From NCBI GenBank assembly GCA_030642405.1, contig DAOWNV010000069.1, forward strand, positions 1 through 10,838: DNA of 10,838 nt, read 5' to 3'. Positions 1 through 6,511 of this stretch are shown in pieces. This stretch comes from Desulfosarcina sp. (GTDB lineage Bacteria; Desulfobacterota; Desulfobacteria; Desulfobacterales; Desulfosarcinaceae). The translations under genes and the position numbers were made by a program. Below the pieces are notes generated by a model. The model did not search any database. It was not told where the DNA came from and saw nothing but the letters and a program-made list of their open reading frames with translations. Each line of letters starts with the position of its first letter. The first letter of the stretch is position 1.

Positions 1-1
1 C

Positions 2-199
2 AGGGGGATTTCCGGCAAGGCCTTTGATGGCGCCGGAAACTACTCGCTTGGCATAAAAGAGCAATTGATATTTCCGGAAATTGACTATGATAAAATCGAT
101 AAAATCAAAGGGCTGAACATCAGTATCGTTACAACGGCTAAAACCAATGAAGAAGGCAAGGAGCTCCTTAAACTCATGGGGATGCCTTTTAAGAATTAA
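2..199 (+). CDS. rplE: 50S ribosomal protein L5, C-terminal part (5' truncated by window)
   Basis: The window opens inside a reading frame that ends with TAA at 197-199 and gives 65 residues. They match the C-terminal third of ribosomal protein L5 (uL5; the full protein is usually about 180 residues). Visible family marks are the 'FDGAGNYSLGIKEQ' segment, then 'FPEIDYDKIDKIKG', and the terminal 'LLKLMGMPFKN'. L5 binds 5S rRNA and sits in the central protuberance of the 50S subunit, where it contacts the 30S subunit. It is followed 29 bases later by rpsN, the standard spc operon order. The missing N-terminal part lies upstream of the window, so the start and full length cannot be judged. Nothing in the visible part looks damaged. 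Confidence 0.97.
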   Translation, partial: RGISGKAFDGAGNYSLGIKEQLIFPEIDYDKIDKIKGLNISIVTTAKTNEEGKELLKLMGMPFKN

Positions 200-216
200 T
201 AAAGTCTGGTGGTTAT

Positions 217-222
217 AAGGAG
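217..222 (+). promoter_or_regulatory. Ribosome binding site of rpsN (supports TTG start)
   Basis: AAGGAG lies 6 bases before the TTG at 229. No in-frame ATG or GTG lies at the right position for an S14 start, so this site decides the TTG as start. Confidence 0.8.
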
Positions 223-228
223 AAAGCA

Positions 229-414
229 TTGGCGAAGACATCACTTAGAGAAAAATCTAAAAGGAAACCGAAATTCAATGTTAGAGCCTACAATCGGTGT
301 CCCATTTGTGGAAGACCGCGGGCGTTTATCAGAAAGTTCGGCATCTGCCGCATTTGCTTTCGGAATTTGGCATCTCAGGGAAGACTACCTGGAGTCGTAA
401 AGTCCAGTTGGTAA
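229..414 (+). CDS. rpsN: 30S ribosomal protein S14, zinc-binding type
   Basis: This 61-residue protein is the short, zinc-binding (C+) form of ribosomal protein S14 (uS14), which binds 16S rRNA in the head of the 30S subunit. Two CxxC pairs are visible, C24/C27 and C40/C43, forming the zinc ribbon. The C-terminal 'GRLPGVVKSSW' is typical of the short form; the long form lacks the cysteines and has about 100 residues. The start is TTG at 229, giving the usual 'MAKTSLREKSKRKPKF' N-terminus, and it is supported by AAGGAG six bases upstream. An ATG-initiated frame at 209 overlaps this region but resembles no known protein. The gene lies between rplE and rpsH as in most spc operons. Confidence 0.97.
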   Translation: MAKTSLREKSKRKPKFNVRAYNRCPICGRPRAFIRKFGICRICFRNLASQGRLPGVVKSSW

Positions 415-458
415 TCACCACAATAGAATCAAACAAAACATAAAAGTAGGAAACAGCG

Positions 459-851
459 ATGAGCGATCCGATTGCCGATCTTATAACCCGCATAAGGAAC
501 GCCGGGAAAGCCAAGCACAACAGTGTCGATATTCCCGGATCAAAGATAAAAACGGAAATTGCAAGGGTTCTTAAAGAGTCCGGCTATATTCGTAATTACA
601 AATTTATTGATGATGATAAACAAGGTGTTCTACGGGTCTATCTGAAATACACAGGGGTTCAGGAACATACCATCATAAAAGTTGAACGGGTAAGTAAGCC
701 GAGTCGACGAACCTATCTCAACGCCAGATCCGTAAATCCTGTTTACAATGGTTTGGGAATTGCCATTATGTCGACATCTCAGGGTGTTATGACAGACAAA
801 ACGGCAAGAGAGAAGCATATCGGTGGAGAAATCCTCTGTACTGTTTGGTAA
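459..851 (+). CDS. rpsH: 30S ribosomal protein S8
   Basis: This 130-residue protein is ribosomal protein S8 (uS8), a primary 16S rRNA-binding protein that nucleates the central domain of the 30S subunit. The length is normal for bacteria. The N-terminus 'MSDPIADLITRIRNA' and the C-terminal signature (STSQGVMTD at residues 105-113, then GGEILCTVW at 122-130) are diagnostic. In Escherichia coli S8 represses the spc operon by binding mRNA near rplE. The matching site would lie at the start of rplE, outside this window, so that control cannot be tested here. The ATG follows a modest AGG-type ribosome binding site. The gene lies 44 bases after rpsN and 84 bases before rplF. Confidence 0.98.
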   Translation: MSDPIADLITRIRNAGKAKHNSVDIPGSKIKTEIARVLKESGYIRNYKFIDDDKQGVLRVYLKYTGVQEHTIIKVERVSKPSRRTYLNARSVNPVYNGLGIAIMSTSQGVMTDKTAREKHIGGEILCTVW

Positions 852-935
852 GCTGACGAAAACAAAAAAGCGAATACTACCATTATCCCGTATTTCTTCA
901 GGATATCGACTATTAGGGAAGACGAGGTGCGTTAA

Positions 936-1475
936 ATGTCTCGAGTCGGAAAAAAAGGGATCCCGATCCCCGAAAAGACTACAATTGAGTATAAAAACAG
1001 AGAGATTACGGTCAAGGGGCTGAAAGGTACCTTAGCCAGAACGATACACCCGGCGGTGGATCTTTCCATCGGTGAAAAAATCATAAGCGTGACCATTGAA
1101 CAAGAAGACCGTAAAACGCGTGCACTTCAGGGATTAACTCGAAGTCTCATTTCAAATATGGTTATCGGTGTGAGCAAGGGGTTTGAAAGAGTTCTGGAGA
1201 TCAATGGGATTGGCTATCGGGCCGAAATGAAGGGGAAATCTATTGTTCTGAATCTCGGGTACTCACATCCCATCGATTTTCTTTTACCTGACGGTATCGA
1301 TGCAACAGTGGATAAAAATAACGTGATTAAAATAAGTGGGATTGACAAAGAAAAGGTCGGTCAGACGGCTGCTTCTATCCGAAAACTTAGAAAACCTGAG
1401 CCCTACAAAGGGAAAGGTATTAAATATGCTGATGAATACATTCAGCGTAAAGCTGGGAAGACAGGAACCAAGTAG
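936..1475 (+). CDS. rplF: 50S ribosomal protein L6
   Basis: This 179-residue protein is ribosomal protein L6 (uL6), which binds 23S rRNA near the factor-binding region of the 50S subunit. It has the expected two repeated domains. Family marks are the 'MSRVGKKGIPIP' N-terminus, LEINGIGYRA at residues 87-96, LGYSHPI at 107-113, and the terminal segment from about residue 154 (PEPYKGKGI) through YADEYIQRKAGKTG. The ATG is preceded by GAGGTG (924-929) six bases upstream. The 84-base gap after rpsH and the 77-base gap before rplR are wider than in tightly packed spc operons; I see no gene or clear signal in either. Confidence 0.98.
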   Translation: MSRVGKKGIPIPEKTTIEYKNREITVKGLKGTLARTIHPAVDLSIGEKIISVTIEQEDRKTRALQGLTRSLISNMVIGVSKGFERVLEINGIGYRAEMKGKSIVLNLGYSHPIDFLLPDGIDATVDKNNVIKISGIDKEKVGQTAASIRKLRKPEPYKGKGIKYADEYIQRKAGKTGTK

Positions 1476-1552
1476 AAACAATCGATTTGTATTGTCTCCC
1501 TTAAGAAAAGTATGAACTGAAAAATGGTTAGTCGAGAGTAAAGGATTGGAAA

Positions 1553-1921
1553 ATGGGCGCAACGAACGAAAAGAAAAAAATCTGGTTAAAAAGAAAAAAA
1601 CGGATTTCCAAAAAAATTATCTGTACGGCAGAAAGACCGCGACTAACTGTGTTCAGAAGTTCCAAACACATTTATAGCCAGATCGTTGATGATACGACCG
1701 GGACAACTCTTGTTGCCGCTTGCAGCAATGAAAAAATGGTAAAGGAACAACCTCCGTTTAAAAACAAGATGGAAAAAGCGGTTTTCACAGGAAAACTGTT
1801 GGCTCAACGGGCCATGGACAAAGGCTTGAAGAAGGTGGTTTTTGATCGTAACGGCTTTTTATACCATGGACGAATTAGAGCCTTATCCGAGGGTGCCCGA
1901 AAAGCGGGTTTGGATTTTTAG
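1553..1921 (+). CDS. rplR: 50S ribosomal protein L18
   Basis: This 122-residue protein is ribosomal protein L18 (uL18), a 5S rRNA-binding protein of the central protuberance that works with L5 and L25. The basic N-terminus (K/R-rich to about residue 25), 'ERPRLTVFRSSKHIY' at 27-41, and the C-terminal segment from VVFDRNG (95-101) to the final GLDF match the family. The length is normal. AAGGA (1541-1545) lies seven bases before the ATG. The gene follows rplF after 77 bases and precedes rpsE by 26 bases. Confidence 0.97.
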   Translation: MGATNEKKKIWLKRKKRISKKIICTAERPRLTVFRSSKHIYSQIVDDTTGTTLVAACSNEKMVKEQPPFKNKMEKAVFTGKLLAQRAMDKGLKKVVFDRNGFLYHGRIRALSEGARKAGLDF

Positions 1922-1933
1922 TTTACAATATTT

Positions 1934-1940
1934 AAGGAGG
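1934..1940 (+). promoter_or_regulatory. Ribosome binding site of rpsE (supports TTG start)
   Basis: A full-consensus AAGGAGG lies seven bases before the TTG at 1948. It supports that codon as the start of rpsE; no in-frame ATG or GTG is suitably placed. Confidence 0.85.
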
Positions 1941-1947
1941 CAAGTCC

Positions 1948-2445
1948 TTGTTCAAGCAAGATAACGAAGAAAACCAACTAATAGATAAGGTTGTCCATAT
2001 CAGCCGCGTTGCCAAGGTCGTCAAAGGTGGTCGTCGTTTTAGTTTCAGTGCGATTGTCGTTGTTGGAGATGGTGAGGGAAGTGTCGGGTATGGGCTTGGT
2101 AAAGCAGGAGAAGTCCCTGAAGCTATTCGTAAAGGTTTGGAAAAAGCAAAAAAAACCATGGTTAAGGTCCCTTTGACCGAAGGAACGGTGCCATTCAAGG
2201 TAATCGGTAGATACGGTGCAGGTCGTGTTATGCTGAAACCGGCTTCAGAAGGAACAGGAGTTATTGCCGGTGGTGCTGTTCGGGCTGTGCTTGAAGCTGT
2301 TGGTGTTCAAAATATCCTAACCAAATGTATGGGGACCAACAATCCTCACAATGTCGTTAAAGCTACTGTTGATGGCTTGAAGCAGTTGGAAAGTATCGAA
2401 TCAGTAGCAGCAAGGCGCGGTATTGCAGTCCAGGATGTGAGATAA
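1948..2445 (+). CDS. rpsE: 30S ribosomal protein S5
   Basis: This 165-residue protein is ribosomal protein S5 (uS5), located on the back of the 30S subunit, where it contributes to decoding accuracy. The N-terminal double-stranded-RNA-binding-like domain shows KVVKGGRRFSF at residues 23-33, the loop in which spectinomycin-resistance mutations arise in other bacteria, followed by GDGEGSVGYGLGKAGEVPEA at 40-59. The C-terminal domain has the TGVIAGGAVRAVLEAVG segment at 103-119 and NNPHNVVKAT at 131-140. The start is TTG with a full-consensus ribosome binding site. The GGRR in the spectinomycin loop is intact; I see no deletion there. Confidence 0.97.
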   Translation: MFKQDNEENQLIDKVVHISRVAKVVKGGRRFSFSAIVVVGDGEGSVGYGLGKAGEVPEAIRKGLEKAKKTMVKVPLTEGTVPFKVIGRYGAGRVMLKPASEGTGVIAGGAVRAVLEAVGVQNILTKCMGTNNPHNVVKATVDGLKQLESIESVAARRGIAVQDVR

Positions 2446-2458
2446 GGATAAAGAAACG

Positions 2459-2641
2459 ATGAGTGGAATGCTGAAAATTAAATTGGTAAAAAGCATGATT
2501 GGGCGGCCCGAAAAACATCGAAAGGTACTTCGTGGTATGGGGCTTACCAAGATTAATCGCACCGTAGAATTGAAAGATACGCCGTCCGTTAGAGGAATGG
2601 TTGCAAAGGTATCCCATTTAGTGGTTGCCGAGGAGAAATAA
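2459..2641 (+). CDS. rpmD: 50S ribosomal protein L30
   Basis: This 60-residue protein is ribosomal protein L30 (uL30), a small 23S rRNA-binding protein of the 50S subunit. It has the usual 'LKIKLVKSMIGRPEKHRKVLRGMGL' organisation (residues 5 onward) and 'VELKDTPSVRGMVAKV' towards the C-terminus. AAGGA at 2444-2448 precedes the ATG at 2459 by ten bases. A second in-frame ATG at 2468 would give a 57-residue product with the more common short N-terminus, and it cannot be excluded. The gene sits between rpsE (13 bases) and rplO (3 bases), which is its standard position. Confidence 0.95.
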   Translation: MSGMLKIKLVKSMIGRPEKHRKVLRGMGLTKINRTVELKDTPSVRGMVAKVSHLVVAEEK

Positions 2642-2644
2642 CCG

Positions 2645-3085
2645 ATGAGACTCAGCGATTTGGTTCCCGCAAAAGGTCAACGTAAGGCAAGAAAACGTAT
2701 TGGACGTGGTGTTGCCTCCGGCTGGGGAAAAACAGCAGGAAGGGGGAATAAAGGACAGAACTGCCGCTCAGGGGGTGGGGTTCGTCCCGGCTACGAAGGT
2801 GGCCAAATGCCGATTCATCGGCGTCTTCCCAAAAGAGGTTTTAAAAATCCATTTAAGAAATCTTTCGCTATTATCAACGTCCGGGAATTGAACCGATTTG
2901 ATGAAGGATCTGTAGTTGATGAAGTTGCTCTGATCCAGATGGGATTGGTGAAAGGGGATCGCGACGGGATTAAGCTTCTCGGTGAGGGCACAATCGGAAC
3001 CCCAGTTACGGTTCGTGTCAATAAAATCAGTGAGAGTGCCAGAAAGAAAATTGAAACCGTTGGTGGAAAGGTTGAGGTTATTTAA
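2645..3085 (+). CDS. rplO: 50S ribosomal protein L15
   Basis: This 146-residue protein is ribosomal protein L15 (uL15), a late-assembly 23S rRNA-binding protein. The glycine- and arginine-rich N-terminal extension (about residues 18-55, including 'GRGVASGWGKTAGRGNKGQ' and 'PGYEGGQMPIHRRLPKRGF') threads into 23S rRNA in known structures. The C-terminal globular part ends in 'KKIETVGGKVEVI'. The ATG lies three bases after the rpmD stop, and the stop lies two bases before secY, so translational coupling across rpmD-rplO-secY is likely. Confidence 0.97.
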   Translation: MRLSDLVPAKGQRKARKRIGRGVASGWGKTAGRGNKGQNCRSGGGVRPGYEGGQMPIHRRLPKRGFKNPFKKSFAIINVRELNRFDEGSVVDEVALIQMGLVKGDRDGIKLLGEGTIGTPVTVRVNKISESARKKIETVGGKVEVI

Positions 3086-3087
3086 GC

Positions 3088-4398
3088 ATGGTCGGCAGCG
3101 GATTCGGAAACATATTCAAAATACCGGAACTCAAAAAACGTATCCTGTATACTTTGGCATTGCTTTTTGTATACAGAATCGGCGTGCATGTTCCCACACC
3201 TGGGATCGACACCCTTGCTCTGGCTTCCTTTTTTGCTAAAATGGAAGGCACTATTTTTGGCATCTTCAACATGTTTTCCGGTGGTGCACTTGAGCAATTA
3301 TCCGTTTTCGCATTGGGAATCATGCCCTACATTAGCGCATCGATTATCCTTCAATTGTTGACCGTTGTTATTCCTCATCTTGAAAGACTTAAAAATGAAG
3401 GAGAGCAGGGAAGAAAGAAAATAACCCAATACACTCGCTATGGGACAGTTGTCCTGAGCGTCATTCAAGGTATGGGGATAAGTATCGGACTGGAAAGCAT
3501 GGCATCCCCTGGTGGAGCACCAATTGTACTTGTCCCCGGATGGGGCTTTCGGTTGATGACGGTTTTAACGTTAACGGCCGGCACCGCCTTTATCATGTGG
3601 TTGGGTGAACAGATTACAGAACGCGGAATCGGAAATGGAATTTCTCTGATCATCTTTGCTGGTATTGTTGCCCGCATGCCCGCTGCAATTTTGAATACAT
3701 TCAGGTTGGTTTCAACCAGTGAAATGAACATCTTTGGCCTTGTGATTTTACTTATACTGATGGTAGGTGTCGTTGGATTTATTATTTTTGTAGAGCAGGG
3801 ACAGCGTCGAATTCCAGTACAATATGCAAAACGGGTTGTCGGCAGGCGGATGTATGGTGGGCAGAGTACACATTTGCCCTTAAAAATTAATACATCAGGT
3901 GTCATTCCACCCATTTTTGCTTCGTCGATTATCATGTTCCCTGCGACGATCGCAAGCTTCATTACGATTCCATGGATGAAATTCATTGCCGACTCGATGC
4001 GACCTGGAAACTTCTTTTATGAACTTATATATGTTGGGTTTATTTTCTTCTTCTGTTATTTTTATACGGCGGTAACATTCAATCCTGTCGATGTTGCCGA
4101 CAACATGAAAAAGAACGGCGGTTACATTCCAGGAATAAGGCCAGGGAAGCGAACGGCTGATTATATTGACAAGGTGTTGACCCGCATCACGCTTGGCGGG
4201 GCCATTTATGTGTCAGCGGTCTGTGTGCTGCCTTCCATATTGATTAGTCGGTTTAACGTACCTTTTTATTTTGGGGGGACAGCATTGTTGATTGTCGTTG
4301 GTGTCGCTATCGATACGGTTGCTCAGATGGAATCCCATATGCTTACACGCCATTACGAAGGGTTCTTGAAAAAGGGCGGCATTAGAGGAAGGCGTTAG
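3088..4398 (+). CDS. secY: Preprotein translocase subunit SecY
   Basis: This 436-residue inner-membrane protein is SecY, the channel of the Sec translocon that moves unfolded proteins across or into the cytoplasmic membrane with SecE, SecG and SecA. Hydrophobic segments are consistent with the usual ten helices. Landmarks are GVHVPTPGID (32-41) after helix 1, GALEQLSVFALGIMPYISAS (66-85) covering the plug and helix 2 region, GEQITERGIGNGISL (173-187), a basic cytoplasmic loop KRVVGRRMYGGQ (248-259), 'INTSGVIPPIFASS' (267-280), and NPVDVADNMKK with GGYIPGIRPGKRT (332-356), the cytoplasmic C5 loop that contacts ribosome and SecA. The C-terminus ends 'GGIRGRR'. The start is two bases beyond the rplO stop. 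Its position as the last spc gene is standard. The gene is intact. Confidence 0.98.
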   Translation: MVGSGFGNIFKIPELKKRILYTLALLFVYRIGVHVPTPGIDTLALASFFAKMEGTIFGIFNMFSGGALEQLSVFALGIMPYISASIILQLLTVVIPHLERLKNEGEQGRKKITQYTRYGTVVLSVIQGMGISIGLESMASPGGAPIVLVPGWGFRLMTVLTLTAGTAFIMWLGEQITERGIGNGISLIIFAGIVARMPAAILNTFRLVSTSEMNIFGLVILLILMVGVVGFIIFVEQGQRRIPVQYAKRVVGRRMYGGQSTHLPLKINTSGVIPPIFASSIIMFPATIASFITIPWMKFIADSMRPGNFFYELIYVGFIFFFCYFYTAVTFNPVDVADNMKKNGGYIPGIRPGKRTADYIDKVLTRITLGGAIYVSAVCVLPSILISRFNVPFYFGGTALLIVVGVAIDTVAQMESHMLTRHYEGFLKKGGIRGRR

Positions 4399-4488
4399 CC
4401 GTTTATCATGAATCACGGATTATAGCTCGACGCACTTGAAATGATACCATCTCTTATACTGATTGAGGTGCAAGGAGTATCAATTCAT

Positions 4489-4517
4489 TTGCTACAAACT
4501 ATAGGTTCATAAATAAT
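4489..4517 (+). promoter_or_regulatory. Candidate sigma-70 type promoter before infA
   Basis: In the 151-base non-coding gap between secY and infA, TTGCTA (4489-4494; 4 of 6 matches to TTGACA) is followed after 17 bases by AATAAT (4512-4517; 5 of 6 to TATAAT). Transcription would start near 4524, just upstream of the infA ribosome binding site AGGAG (4537-4541). The spacing is optimal. In this AT-rich gap a chance match is possible. The rest of the gap (4399-4488) shows no gene. Confidence 0.45.
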
Positions 4518-4549
4518 ACCAATTAACCCGTAAAGCAGGAGAAAGTGAA

Positions 4550-4768
4550 ATGCCCAAAGAAGAGGCAATCAAAGTTGAGGGCATTGTTTTGGAAACACTG
4601 CCGAACGCGATGTTTAAAGTTGAATTGGAAAATAAGCACCAAGTTTTGGCGCACATCTCCGGCAAAATGAGAATGCACTTTATTAAAATTTTACCAGGTG
4701 ACAAAGTGACTGTGGAGCTTTCACCATATGATTTGACACGCGGGCGGATAACTTACCGCTCGAAATAG
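4550..4768 (+). CDS. infA: Translation initiation factor IF-1
   Basis: This 72-residue protein is IF-1, a single OB-fold that binds the A site of the 30S subunit during initiation with IF-2 and IF-3. The whole protein fits the family: 'MPKEEAIKVEGIVLETLPNA', 'MFKVELENKHQVLAHISGKMR' and 'ILPGDKVTVELSPYDLTRGR', ending 'ITYRSK'. The length is exactly typical. AGGAG (4537-4541) lies eight bases before the ATG. The gene begins a block with rpmJ and the alpha operon genes. In many bacteria adk and/or map stand between secY and infA; neither does here. Confidence 0.98.
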   Translation: MPKEEAIKVEGIVLETLPNAMFKVELENKHQVLAHISGKMRMHFIKILPGDKVTVELSPYDLTRGRITYRSK

Positions 4769-4815
4769 ACCCAAAAATTCAATAAGTGCTATTTCACGGT
4801 AAGAAGGAGTGGAAA

Positions 4816-4929
4816 ATGAAGGTCAGAGCATCCGTTAGGAAGATTTGCAGTAAATGCAAAATTATCAAACGCAAAGGGGTTGTTCGCGTAATTTGCGAGA
4901 ACAAAAGACACAAACAGAGGCAAGGTTAG
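4816..4929 (+). CDS. rpmJ: 50S ribosomal protein L36, zinc-binding type
   Basis: A 37-codon frame from ATG 4816 to TAG 4927-4929 encodes L36 (bL36), the smallest 50S protein. It starts 'MKVRASVRKICSKCK' and contains the zinc ligands C11, C14, C27 and H32, so it is the C+ form. It lies 47 bases after infA and 13 bases before rpsM, its usual place at the head of the alpha operon. GAAGGAG (4802-4808) is the ribosome binding site. The stop codon overlaps the ribosome binding site of rpsM. Confidence 0.97.
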   Translation: MKVRASVRKICSKCKIIKRKGVVRVICENKRHKQRQG

Positions 4930-4935
4930 AGGAGG
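4928..4935 (+). promoter_or_regulatory. Ribosome binding site of rpsM (supports TTG start)
   Basis: AGAGGAGG overlaps the rpmJ stop codon and lies seven bases before the TTG at 4943. It marks that TTG as the start of rpsM and suggests coupling to rpmJ translation. Confidence 0.8.
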
Positions 4936-4942
4936 TTGAATT

Positions 4943-5323
4943 TTGGCAAGAATCGCTGGAGTAGACTTACCTAGGCGCAAACGGATAGAAATTGGTCTGA
5001 CCTATATCTATGGTATCGGAAGAACCTCATCAAACCGGATTCTTAATCAAATTAATATTGATCCGAATGCCAATACTGATGATCTTTCAGAAGCGGAGAT
5101 CAACAACATTCGTAAGGTCATAGACCAGGACTACAAGGTAGAAGGGGAACTTCGCACCGAAGTATCCATGAATATAAAAAGACTGATGGATCTTGGATGC
5201 TATCGTGGTCTCAGGCACCGGCGCTCCTTACCGGTTCGTGGCCAACGAACAAGTACAAATGCTAGGACCAGGAAGGGACCAAAAAGGTCGGCCATCAAGA
5301 AAAAAGGTGCAGCAAAGAAATAA
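4943..5323 (+). CDS. rpsM: 30S ribosomal protein S13
   Basis: This 126-residue protein is ribosomal protein S13 (uS13), in the head of the 30S subunit, where it forms bridges to the 50S subunit and contacts P-site tRNA through its C-terminal tail. It begins 'MARIAGVDLPRRKRIEIGLTY', with a helix-hairpin-helix region around 'YGIGRTSSNRIL' (23-34). The conserved arginine-rich segment GLRHRRSLPVRGQRTSTNAR lies at residues 89-108, followed by a lysine-rich tail ending 'KKGAAKK'. The start is TTG, with a strong ribosome binding site. The gene lies 13 bases after rpmJ and 25 bases before rpsK, the standard alpha operon order. Confidence 0.97.
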   Translation: MARIAGVDLPRRKRIEIGLTYIYGIGRTSSNRILNQINIDPNANTDDLSEAEINNIRKVIDQDYKVEGELRTEVSMNIKRLMDLGCYRGLRHRRSLPVRGQRTSTNARTRKGPKRSAIKKKGAAKK

Positions 5324-5348
5324 TCCAAACTCCGTCAGGATCAAATAA

Positions 5349-5735
5349 ATGCCGAGAAAAAGCAAAACAAAGAAAAAGGAAAGAAAGAACATCTCCAGTG
5401 GAGTCGTTCATATTCAATCCACGTTCAACAACACCATTGTTACGATCACCGACGCCATGGGCAATGTAGTCTCATGGTCCAGCGCAGGTATTCATGGCTT
5501 CAAAGGCTCCAGAAAGAGTACTCCTTTCGCCGCTCAGCTTACTGCTGAGGATGCAGCGAAAAAAGCCATGGAGCACGGGATGAAAAGGGTTGAGGTGTAT
5601 GTGAAGGGACCTGGTTCCGGCCGGGAATCCGCACTTCGTGCCCTTCAGGCCGCAGGTTTTAATGTTGTTATGATCAAGGATGTTACCCCTATCCCCCACA
5701 ACGGTTGTCGGCCACCCAAAAGAAGACGGGTTTAA
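5349..5735 (+). CDS. rpsK: 30S ribosomal protein S11
   Basis: This 128-residue protein is ribosomal protein S11 (uS11), on the platform of the 30S subunit near the mRNA exit. After a basic N-terminus (residues 1-13) it shows 'VVHIQSTFNNTIVTITD' (19-35), GIHGFKGSRKSTPFAAQ (47-63), KGPGSGRESALRAL (86-99), and the almost invariant C-terminus PIPHNGCRPPKRRRV (114-128). The Asn-Gly pair in that tail is the site of isoaspartate formation reported in E. coli S11. The ATG is preceded by a weak CAGGA (5336-5340). Confidence 0.98.
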   Translation: MPRKSKTKKKERKNISSGVVHIQSTFNNTIVTITDAMGNVVSWSSAGIHGFKGSRKSTPFAAQLTAEDAAKKAMEHGMKRVEVYVKGPGSGRESALRALQAAGFNVVMIKDVTPIPHNGCRPPKRRRV

Positions 5736-5790
5736 TAGGCAGTCATAGACAAAGGATAGACGAAACAAATCGCGCTTCGGTCTGATTTAA

Positions 5791-5797
5791 AAGGAGG
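5791..5797 (+). promoter_or_regulatory. Ribosome binding site of rpsD (supports TTG start)
   Basis: Full-consensus AAGGAGG lies five bases before the TTG at 5803. An ATG directly after it (5798) is out of frame and too close to be used. Confidence 0.85.
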
Positions 5798-5802
5798 ATG
5801 AA

Positions 5803-6432
5803 TTGGCACGATATAGAGGATCAGTCTGCAGAATATGCCGACGTGAAAATATGAAACTATTTTTAAAGGGAGATCGTTGTTACTCTGACAAGTGTGCGTT
5901 TGACCGCCGCGGTTACGCACCAGGTCAACATGGGCAAAGACGGCGGGGAAAGCCCTCTGATTACGGTATCCAGCTTCGAGAGAAACAAAAGGTAAAGAGT
6001 ACTTACGGGTTGTCCGAAAAACAGTTTCGGCTTTTCTTTAAGAAAGCGGATCGTCAGAAGGGGATTACCGGTACAAATCTGCTCGTTCTTCTTGAACGGC
6101 GCTTGGATAACGTCGTGTACCGCCTTGGTTTTTCACACTCAAGAACGCAGGGTCGACATTTCGTTCGACACAACCATTTTTTGGTGAACGGAAGACGTGT
6201 TAATATTCCATCGTTTTTGGTTAAAGTCGGGGACGCCATCGAGGTCACTGAGAAAAGTAAAAAGGTTCAAGCTATTCTCGATTCCGTAGACGCTGTCGTC
6301 AGGAGAGGCTTGCCCCAGTGGATTGCACTAGAAAAAGAGCAATTTAAAGGCGAGATCAAAAGCTTCCCGGTCCGCGAAGACCTTACTCTTCCGATGCAGG
6401 AACAACTGATTGTAGAACTCTACTCAAAATAA
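5803..6432 (+). CDS. rpsD: 30S ribosomal protein S4, zinc-binding type
   Basis: This 209-residue protein is ribosomal protein S4 (uS4), a primary 16S rRNA-binding protein that nucleates 30S body assembly and affects decoding accuracy. C9, C12, C26 and C31 form the N-terminal zinc site known from Thermus S4, so this is the C+ type; the E. coli protein lacks it. 'RRGYAPGQHGQRRRGKPSDYG' spans about 35-55, and the S4 RNA-binding domain runs from about 98 to 160 ('LERRLDNVVYRLGF', then 'GRHFVRHNHFLVNGRRVNIP'). In E. coli S4 represses the alpha operon by binding an mRNA pseudoknot around the rpsM start; I could not establish such a fold here. The start is TTG with a consensus ribosome binding site. 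Confidence 0.97.
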   Translation: MARYRGSVCRICRRENMKLFLKGDRCYSDKCAFDRRGYAPGQHGQRRRGKPSDYGIQLREKQKVKSTYGLSEKQFRLFFKKADRQKGITGTNLLVLLERRLDNVVYRLGFSHSRTQGRHFVRHNHFLVNGRRVNIPSFLVKVGDAIEVTEKSKKVQAILDSVDAVVRRGLPQWIALEKEQFKGEIKSFPVREDLTLPMQEQLIVELYSK

Positions 6433-6511
6433 AGCAATTGGTTTGTTTTTGAGCGGAGCAAGATGAGGCTATGTACTGCATTGATATTTAAATCCTTTTG
6501 GAGAAAATGGT

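Noticed and set aside
823..1023. 66-codon plus-strand frame bridging the rpsH-rplF gap
   Set aside because: It overlaps the ends of both certain genes in another frame, and its basic, low-information composition matches no known protein.
3465..3986. 173-codon minus-strand open frame opposite secY
   Set aside because: It is fully antisense to intact secY, has no ribosome binding site of note, and its residues look like the reverse complement of a membrane protein rather than any known family.
4436..4460. TTGAAA followed by TATACT in the secY-infA gap as a promoter
   Set aside because: Both hexamers match 5 of 6 positions, but the spacing is only 13 bases, well below the workable 16-18. The candidate at 4489-4517 is better.
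4472..4510. Very short frame after AAGGAG (about 4472-4476) in the secY-infA gap
   Set aside because: A TTG at 4489 would open only seven codons before a stop. This is too short to support as a gene without expression data.
4820..5000. S4-binding pseudoknot around the rpsM start, as in the E. coli alpha operon
   Set aside because: I could not trace convincing pseudoknot pairings by eye. A covariance-model search would be needed.
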